Part shown: piece after piece, positions 41,462-46,728 of the stretch
Numbering within the stretch: position 1 is the first letter of the stretch
Layout of the letters: each line of letters begins with the position of its first letter
NCBI GenBank assembly: GCA_030836535.1
Contig: JAURPT010000068.1
Location: 1 to 46,728, forward strand
From: Alphaproteobacteria bacterium
GTDB lineage: Bacteria; Pseudomonadota; Alphaproteobacteria; SMXS01
Reading direction: 5' to 3'
DNA: 46,728 bases
The notes under the pieces: generated by a model
What the model saw: only the letters and a program-made list of their open reading frames with translations
Database searches by the model: none
What the model was told of the DNA's origin: nothing
Program-made: the position numbers and the translations under genes

Positions 41462-42214
41462 ATGAACGGACAAGCCACCGACAATCTGCTGTCGATTATC
41501 ATTCCCAATCATAATTATGGGCAGTTCATTGCAGAGACCATTGCCTGCGTTGCAGCGCAGGACTATGCGCCGATTGAGCTGATCATCGTCGATGACGCCA
41601 GCACCGATAATTCTGTTGAGGTGGTGAAGGAATGCTTCAAGTTCCTCGACTTGGCCAACACACGTCTCATTGAAGTCGAGGAGAATGTCGGCAAGCTGGG
41701 TGCCATCAATCGTGCACTCGAAGTTGTGCAGGGCGAATATGGCATGATCCTTGATGCTGATGACTATCTGACAGAGGGTTACGTTACCCGCTGCCTTGGT
41801 GAGTTGAAGGCCGCCCACGCAGAGGACGACAAAATCGCCTTTGTCTATACCGACTGCAACCTGATCGATGCCAATGGCGACTATCTGGACCGCGGCAAGT
41901 CGATCCCCTTCGATGCCGAGAAGGTGCAGACCCTCAGCTACATCCCCGAACCGGCGGTTGTCATGACCAAGATCATGCTGGAAACCGCACCTTATGACGA
42001 AGCCATCCGCCGTGGCACCAAGCACCACAAGTGGAAGCGCATCGTGGAAAACGGCTGGAAAGGCCACCACATTGCCGAACCCCTCTTCTACTACCGTATG
42101 CATGACAACAACCTGTCCGGCATTGGTCAGAAGGTGCAGGCAGAAGTGAACAAGGGTGCCAAGGGCCACGTCATTCTGTCCGGCTACTGGCCAACTGAGA
42201 CCGAACAGCGCTAG
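41462..42214 (+). CDS. Family 2 glycosyltransferase
   Basis: The 250-residue GT-A enzyme begins LSIIIPNHNYGQFIAETIAC, then has the nucleotide-sugar site IIVDDASTDNS (Asp44-Asp45) and the metal-binding DADD (98-101). No membrane anchor is seen, so it acts at the cytoplasmic face. I prefer the ATG at 41462, which has GGAG nine bases upstream, over the ATG at 41447. With UDP-sugar dehydrogenase next, the donor could be a UDP-sugar or UDP-uronic acid. Confidence 0.9.
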   Translation: MNGQATDNLLSIIIPNHNYGQFIAETIACVAAQDYAPIELIIVDDASTDNSVEVVKECFKFLDLANTRLIEVEENVGKLGAINRALEVVQGEYGMILDADDYLTEGYVTRCLGELKAAHAEDDKIAFVYTDCNLIDANGDYLDRGKSIPFDAEKVQTLSYIPEPAVVMTKIMLETAPYDEAIRRGTKHHKWKRIVENGWKGHHIAEPLFYYRMHDNNLSGIGQKVQAEVNKGAKGHVILSGYWPTETEQR

Positions 42215-42252
42215 ACTGGGCCTTTCGCGGCTTTCCAGGGGAATCAGACACC

Positions 42253-43593
42253 ATGAGCGAAAACGCGCAGGCGAAGGCCCTTCTTGACAAGATTACAGAC
42301 CGCAGCGCCCAAGTGGGCGTTATCGGTATGGGCTATGTGGGCCTGCCATTGGCTGTAACCATTGCCCGCAAGGGCCTCAAGGTCACCGGGTTCGACATCG
42401 ACGCCAACCATGTTGCGGCACTGAATGGCGGCAAGTCGCACATTGAGGCTGTCTCCGACGAGGAACTGGCAGCCCAACTCGAAACTGGTTTCTTTTCAGC
42501 GACCGATGATTTCAGCGGCCTTGCTGACTGCGACGTCATCACGATTTGTGTGCCGACACCCCTGTCCAAGCACCGCGAACCAAACCTGGAAATCGTAGAG
42601 TCAGTTGTTCACGTCATTGCTGAGCATCTGCGGGTCGGCCAGCTCGTTGTGCTTGAATCCACCACCTACCCCGGCACGACGGATGAAGTCGTTAAACCCA
42701 TCCTGGAGGATGCCGGTCTGAAGTGTGGTGAAGATTTCTTCCTTGGCTTTTCGCCTGAGCGCGAAGACCCGGGCAACCCTGACTACAGTACAGAAACCAT
42801 CCCCAAGGTCGTTGCTGGTGACGGCGAAGACGCCCGTAACCTCGTGGTCGAATTCTATGGCGCCTTCATGCAACACGTGGTGCCTGTCTCCACAAACAGT
42901 GTGGCCGAGGCCGTCAAGATTACGGAAAACATCTTCCGGTCCATCAACATTGCGCTCGTGAACGAGCTGAAGATCATCTATGGCGCGATGGGTATTGATG
43001 TCTGGGAAGTCATTGAGGCTGCAAAGACCAAGCCTTTTGGCTTTATGCCTTTCTACCCAGGTCCCGGCCTTGGCGGGCATTGCATTCCGATCGACCCGTT
43101 TTATCTGGCATGGAAGTCGCGCGAATATGGCCTACGCGCCCGCTTTATTGAGCTGGCTGGCGAAATCAACATCGCCATGCCCAGCTATGTCGTCCAGAAC
43201 CTGGAACAGGCCTTGGATGAAGACCAGCGTGTTTCCTTGGGTTCGGCCAAGATCTTGGTCTTGGGCCTGGCCTATAAGGCCAATGTTTCCGACATCCGTG
43301 AAAGCCCGTCGATCCGCCTGCTGGCAATGATCGAAAAGCGTGGTGCTGAAGTGGATTACCACGATCCGCTGGTACCTGTGGTACCCTATACATCGGACCA
43401 CCCGGATGTTGCCGGTCGCGAATCTGTTGATCTGACCCCGGAAGCTTTGGCCAGCTATAATGCGGTGCTGATCTGCACTGATCACGACAAGGTGGATTAT
43501 GAAGCCGTGGTTGATCACGCACAGCTTGTTGTTGATACGCGCAATATCATCCGCCGTCAGGATATTGAAAGCGACAACGTCGTCCGCACCTAA
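42253..43593 (+). CDS. UDP-sugar 6-dehydrogenase (UDP-N-acetylglucosamine dehydrogenase, WbpA/TviB type)
   Basis: The 446-residue enzyme oxidises a UDP-sugar to the UDP-uronic acid with two NAD. It has the Rossmann motif VGVIGMGYVGLPLA, CVPTPLSKHREPNL, LESTTYPGTT and the catalytic Cys277 in GPGLGGHCIPIDPFYL. The H-C-I-P-I-D-P-x-Y-L form and length fit UDP-GlcNAc/ManNAc dehydrogenases better than UDP-glucose dehydrogenases. It ends the plus-strand sulfotransferase-glycosyltransferase group at a terminator. Exact sugar is not decidable here. Confidence 0.93.
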   Translation: MSENAQAKALLDKITDRSAQVGVIGMGYVGLPLAVTIARKGLKVTGFDIDANHVAALNGGKSHIEAVSDEELAAQLETGFFSATDDFSGLADCDVITICVPTPLSKHREPNLEIVESVVHVIAEHLRVGQLVVLESTTYPGTTDEVVKPILEDAGLKCGEDFFLGFSPEREDPGNPDYSTETIPKVVAGDGEDARNLVVEFYGAFMQHVVPVSTNSVAEAVKITENIFRSINIALVNELKIIYGAMGIDVWEVIEAAKTKPFGFMPFYPGPGLGGHCIPIDPFYLAWKSREYGLRARFIELAGEINIAMPSYVVQNLEQALDEDQRVSLGSAKILVLGLAYKANVSDIRESPSIRLLAMIEKRGAEVDYHDPLVPVVPYTSDHPDVAGRESVDLTPEALASYNAVLICTDHDKVDYEAVVDHAQLVVDTRNIIRRQDIESDNVVRT

Positions 43594-43610
43594 CCCACGC
43601 ACAAGACAAC

Positions 43611-43649
43611 AAAAAAGCCCCGCAGCAAGCGCTACGGGGCTTTCTTTTT
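43611..43649. terminator. Bidirectional terminator between the UDP-sugar dehydrogenase and E2 genes
   Basis: The stem AAAGCCCCG/CGGGGCTTT (43614-43622 with 43635-43643) is flanked by A residues on the left and CTTTTTG on the right, so it can end transcription from both convergent units. Confidence 0.9.
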
Positions 43650-43664
43650 GTCTGTCTCTCGCGA

Positions 43665-45137
43665 CTAGATGACCAGTGCGAGTGGCTCTTCCAACAGCTC
43701 CTTGAAGGAGGCCAGGAATTCAGCGCCCAGTGCACCGTCAATAGCGCGGTGGTCACAAGACATGGTTACCGTCATCACGGTTGCGACTGCAGCTGCACCA
43801 TTCTTGGCAACCAGACGTTCTTCACCAGCACCAACGGCCAGGATCGCACCCTGCGGCGGGTTGATCACGGCGTCAAAGTGCTTGATGCCAAACATGCCGA
43901 GATTCGAGATAGAGAAGCTGCCACCCTGGATTTCGTCCAGCTTCAGCTTGTTTTCACGAGCACGGGCTGCCAGGTCTTTCACTTCATCAGCGATCTGCGC
44001 AACGGACTTGAGGTTCGCCGCACGAACGATTGGCGTGATCAGACCGCCATCGATGGCCACAGCAATGGAGATGTCTGCATTTTCAAAGTAATGCAGCTCG
44101 TCACCATGGAACTGGACATTGGCTTTCGGCACAGCCTTCAGCGCCAAGCCGGCAGCGCGAATGATAAAGTCATTCACAGATGCTTTGGTGCCATTGGCCT
44201 TGTTGTACTTGGCGCGACGAGCCAACAGATTGTCAATCTCCACATCTACCGTGAGGTAGAAGTGCGGCACATTCTGCTTGCTCTCGGTCAAGCGCTTGGC
44301 AATGGTCTTGCGCATGTTGTTCATGGTTTCAACCGTGACAGCATTGTCGCCCGGAATGACCTGGGCAGGCGCAGCAGGTGCAGCTTCTGCCGTTACCGGT
44401 GTGGAACCATAAGAACCCGCACCACCACCACCTGCGGCGGCAGCTTCAACATCTTCCTTGGAAATACGACCACCACGACCAGAACCAGCGACCGTTGCCA
44501 GGTCGATACCCAGTTCCTTAGCCAGGCGCTTGGCACCCGGTGTTGCGCGAACTTCCCCACCAGCAGCGGGCGCCGGTGCAGCAGCAGGGGCTTCTTCAGC
44601 AGCCGGGGCCGCGCCACCAGCATCAGCGAAAGCCTGTACGTCGTCTGCAGAGATGCGACCACCACGGCCAGTGCCAGTTACCTGGGCAATATCAACACCC
44701 AGCTTGCGGGCCAGGCGCTTGGCAGGCGGTGATGCCTTGACGCTGCCATCGTCAGATGCCGGGGCAGAAGAGGCTGCAGGTGCAGCCGGCGCCGGTGCCG
44801 CAGCCGGGGCAGCTGTGGACGTTGCTTCAACACGACCAACCGCAACAGAGACGTAGGAGCCTTCAAACTCATCAACGTCGGCGTCGCTGGCATCTGCCGG
44901 GCCAATAATGGCCAACAGTTCACCAATAACCTTGGTGTCGCCTTCATTGACGATGATCTTCTTGATCACGCCACTGGCTTCGGCCTCAAATTCGTTGGCT
45001 ATCTTTTCGGTTTCGATATCCATGATCGTCTGACCTTTGGTGACTTCATCACCAACGGCGACATGGACCTTAACAACGGTACCTTCCGTCATTTCCAGGC
45101 CCCATTTGGGCATCGCAACGGCAGTCATGTCAGCCAT
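43665..45137 (-). CDS. Dihydrolipoamide acyltransferase (E2) with one lipoyl domain and two tandem subunit-binding domains
   Basis: The 490-residue E2 core of a 2-oxoacid or acetoin dehydrogenase complex carries an N-terminal lipoyl domain (Lys45 in IETEKIANEF). Two peripheral-subunit-binding domains follow, about 135-170 (ASPPAKRLARKLGVDI...GTGRGGRI) and 198-232 (ATPGAKRLAKELGIDL...GSGRGGRI), joined by Ala/Pro-rich linkers. The catalytic domain ends with His463 in DHRAIDG. Most E2 proteins have one binding domain; two is unusual. GGAG precedes the ATG. E1 beta and E1 alpha are encoded upstream in the same operon. Confidence 0.93.
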   Translation of the reverse strand: MADMTAVAMPKWGLEMTEGTVVKVHVAVGDEVTKGQTIMDIETEKIANEFEAEASGVIKKIIVNEGDTKVIGELLAIIGPADASDADVDEFEGSYVSVAVGRVEATSTAAPAAAPAPAAPAASSAPASDDGSVKASPPAKRLARKLGVDIAQVTGTGRGGRISADDVQAFADAGGAAPAAEEAPAAAPAPAAGGEVRATPGAKRLAKELGIDLATVAGSGRGGRISKEDVEAAAAGGGGAGSYGSTPVTAEAAPAAPAQVIPGDNAVTVETMNNMRKTIAKRLTESKQNVPHFYLTVDVEIDNLLARRAKYNKANGTKASVNDFIIRAAGLALKAVPKANVQFHGDELHYFENADISIAVAIDGGLITPIVRAANLKSVAQIADEVKDLAARARENKLKLDEIQGGSFSISNLGMFGIKHFDAVINPPQGAILAVGAGEERLVAKNGAAAVATVMTVTMSCDHRAIDGALGAEFLASFKELLEEPLALVI

Positions 45138-45166
45138 GTTGCATCTCCTTACTTCTTCATAACGAT

Positions 45167-45196
45167 AGCCCCGAGGGTGTTCCCACCCCCGAGGCT
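45167..45196 (-). other. Intercistronic mRNA hairpin between E1 beta and E2
   Basis: Read on the transcribed strand, AGCCTCGGGGGTG and CACCCTCGGGGCT pair over 13 positions around a GGAA loop, with two G-U wobbles. On the other strand those two positions are mismatches, so the structure is specific to the mRNA. No T-run follows, so it is not a terminator. It could be a processing or stability element that adjusts E2 relative to E1. Confidence 0.55.
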
Positions 45197-45221
45197 AATC
45201 TCTTTACAACTGCTTTAGGCG

Positions 45222-46229
45222 CTAGTCTTGCGTCTTGCGGATAGCAGCTGTGATTTCGTCTACGCTCGGCAGGTAAGCCTGTTCCAGAACCGGAGAGAAC
45301 GGAACCGGCGAATGAGCCGAGGTGATGATTTCGATCGGCGCCTTCAGGGCACTGAATGCCTTGGAAGCCACAATACCGGCGATGTCACTTGCAACCGAAC
45401 AACGTGGGTTGGATTCATCAACAACAACCAGGCGACCAGTATGCTCAACACTTTCCAGGATGGTTTCTTCATCCAGCGGAGACGTTGTGCGCGGGTCAAC
45501 CAGGTCACAGGTGATGCCTTCACCAGCGAGCGAATCGATAGCTGTTTCAGCAAAGTGAACCATGCGACCGATGGCCACAACAGTACAGTCGTCGCCTTCG
45601 CGGTACATGGCAGCTTCACCGAACGGGATACCTTCGTCGCCTTCGGGTACTTCACCGGTGGCCGCCATCAGCGCCTTGTGTTCAAAGAAGATCACAGGGT
45701 CATTGTCGCGGATCGCCGTCAGCATCAGGCCTTTGGCATCAGCCGGCTTGGAAGGCACAGCAACCTTGATACCGGGAATGTGCGTGATCTGAGAATACAT
45801 GCACTGGGAATGCTGGGCCGCAGCCGACAGGCCAGCACCATAAGCGGTGCGAACAACCATCGGAGTTTCTGCTGTACCACCGAACATGTAGCGGAACTTC
45901 GCGGCCTGGTTCTGGATCTGGTCCAGGCAGTAACCCATGAAGTCAGCAAACATGATTTCTGCAATCGGGCGCAGACCCGTCAGGGCAGCACCGGCAGCAG
46001 CAGCCACGATGGCAGCTTCAGAAATCGGCGTATCAATGAAGCGGTTTTCGCCATATTTGGCATGGAACTGCGGGTAGGTACCCCAGATACCACTCTGATT
46101 GTCACGAACACCGGAAGAACCACCGGCACCGCCGGCGACGTCTTCACCCATGATGACAACAGTTTCATCACGGTTCATTTCAATGGTGAGGGCTTCGGTT
46201 ACCGCTTCGCGGTATGTCATTACTGGCAT
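45222..46229 (-). CDS. 2-oxoacid / acetoin dehydrogenase E1 component, beta subunit (AcoB-like)
   Basis: The 335-residue thiamine-diphosphate enzyme subunit has MGEDVAGGAGG, TPISEAAIVAAAAGAA, FADFMGYCLDQIQNQAAKFRY (in two pieces) and RTTSPLDEETI. It resembles acetoin dehydrogenase beta subunits more closely than pyruvate dehydrogenase PdhB, although a pyruvate or branched-chain substrate cannot be excluded. GGGAG precedes the ATG. E1 alpha ends 17 bases upstream and E2 starts 84 bases downstream with a hairpin between. Confidence 0.9.
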   Translation of the reverse strand: MPVMTYREAVTEALTIEMNRDETVVIMGEDVAGGAGGSSGVRDNQSGIWGTYPQFHAKYGENRFIDTPISEAAIVAAAAGAALTGLRPIAEIMFADFMGYCLDQIQNQAAKFRYMFGGTAETPMVVRTAYGAGLSAAAQHSQCMYSQITHIPGIKVAVPSKPADAKGLMLTAIRDNDPVIFFEHKALMAATGEVPEGDEGIPFGEAAMYREGDDCTVVAIGRMVHFAETAIDSLAGEGITCDLVDPRTTSPLDEETILESVEHTGRLVVVDESNPRCSVASDIAGIVASKAFSALKAPIEIITSAHSPVPFSPVLEQAYLPSVDEITAAIRKTQD

Positions 46230-46246
46230 AAGTCTTACTCCCTCAC

Positions 46247-46728
46247 TCAGTAATCGATGTAGACGTCTTGCGTCACAGCTTCGGGCTCAGGGAACGGTGC
46301 AGCAATGGCTTCTTCGACAGCTTCGTCGATCAGTGTTGCAACCTTGGCGTCGATGGCATCCATGTCTGCATCTTCAAGCAGTGCAGCTTCAGTTACCTTG
46401 GCGCGGAAGTTCTTGAGGCAATCAAGATTTTCACGAGCGTCTTCAACTTCGCCATCAGCACGGTAGCGCTGCGGGTCACCTTCAAAGTGGCCAAAGAAAC
46501 GCAGGCAGCTGAACTCAAGGGCGCTTGGGCCACCGCCATTACGGGCGCGTTCAACAGCTTCACGGGTCTTTTCATATACTTCAAAGAAGTCGGTACCGTC
46601 ACCAGATGTTGCCGGCATACCAAAGCCTTCAGCACGACGGGTCATGGTTGTCTTGCCACCACCAACAGCGTAAGCCGGGGCAGTCTGCTCAGAGTAACCA
46701 TTGTTTTCGAACATGAAGATCACCGGCA
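46247..46728 (-). CDS. 2-oxoacid / acetoin dehydrogenase E1 component, alpha subunit (C-terminal part, runs off the window)
   Basis: About 160 C-terminal codons are visible and the frame is open to the window edge. The thiamine-diphosphate site residue stretch FENNGYSEQTA, then AEGFGMPATSGDGTDFFEVYEK (in two parts), RARNGGGPSALEF and RFFGHFEGDPQRYR match E1 alpha subunits of acetoin dehydrogenase type. The GDG half of the cofactor motif lies outside. It is the first gene of the three-gene minus-strand operon as far as seen. Confidence 0.88.
   Translation of the reverse strand, partial: PVIFMFENNGYSEQTAPAYAVGGGKTTMTRRAEGFGMPATSGDGTDFFEVYEKTREAVERARNGGGPSALEFSCLRFFGHFEGDPQRYRADGEVEDARENLDCLKNFRAKVTEAALLEDADMDAIDAKVATLIDEAVEEAIAAPFPEPEAVTQDVYIDY

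Overview
The window looks like a chromosomal segment of an alphaproteobacterium. The housekeeping part has gene orders typical of that class: ubiquinol-cytochrome c chaperone / YceD / rpmF / plsX / fabH / ihfA / MerR regulator, and rpiB / glyA / nrdR / ribD / ribE / ribB(A) / ribH / nusB / thiL / H+-pyrophosphatase. Coding sequence is moderately GC-rich and densely packed. I cannot fix the order or genus from sequence alone. I see no transposase, integrase, phage gene or CRISPR array.

Region 1 (1-6900): start of rplM, heme A synthase, tRNA-Pro(GGG) with its own promoter and terminator, a MerR regulator, ihfA, the fabH-plsX-rpmF lipid/ribosome group, a YceD protein and a cytochrome bc1 assembly chaperone, all on the minus strand, facing a divergent bamE. 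Region 2 (7000-16280): the K+-independent membrane pyrophosphatase, then a tightly overlapping riboflavin operon with nusB, thiL, nrdR, glyA and rpiB, again on the minus strand. The GTP cyclohydrolase II half of its RibBA protein has lost its zinc cysteines.

Region 3 (16400-40120) is the accessory part, a patchwork of catabolic genes on both strands: acyl-CoA dehydrogenase, a Rieske ferredoxin, an MFS exporter, three SDR dehydrogenases, an epoxide hydrolase, a gamma-carbonic anhydrase, a CoA-transferase / VOC / AhpD-like / serine hydrolase / HMG-CoA-synthase-like-DUF35 / thiolase operon, and an oxygenase operon (Rieske oxygenase alpha, AMP-forming acyl-CoA ligase, second Rieske oxygenase alpha, aldehyde dehydrogenase), then a nucleotidyltransferase and an MmgE/PrpD protein. 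Together they fit oxidative opening and CoA-dependent degradation of a hydrophobic carboxylate (terpenoid, steroid-like or aromatic); the substrate is not readable from the sequence. Two proteins in the CoA operon lack their family's catalytic residue (Asp to Asn in the CoA-transferase, Cys to Gln in the thiolase-fold protein), so this operon is the best candidate for unusual chemistry. No regulator gene lies in the region, but several inverted repeats sit in its intergenic gaps.

Region 4 (40120-46728): a sulfotransferase-like protein, a family 2 glycosyltransferase and a UDP-sugar 6-dehydrogenase, suggesting surface glycan or glycolipid modification, end at a bidirectional terminator. Facing them is a minus-strand 2-oxoacid/acetoin dehydrogenase operon (E1 alpha partial, E1 beta, E2); its E2 carries two tandem peripheral-subunit-binding domains. 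Two copies of a double-hairpin intergenic repeat (22279-22372 and 29324-29457) lie inside region 3, the second beside an AT-rich orphan membrane-protein gene.

No gene-free stretch exceeds 300 bases. Predicted promoters and operators are pattern calls by eye. Family names rest on motifs read from the translations, not on database searches.
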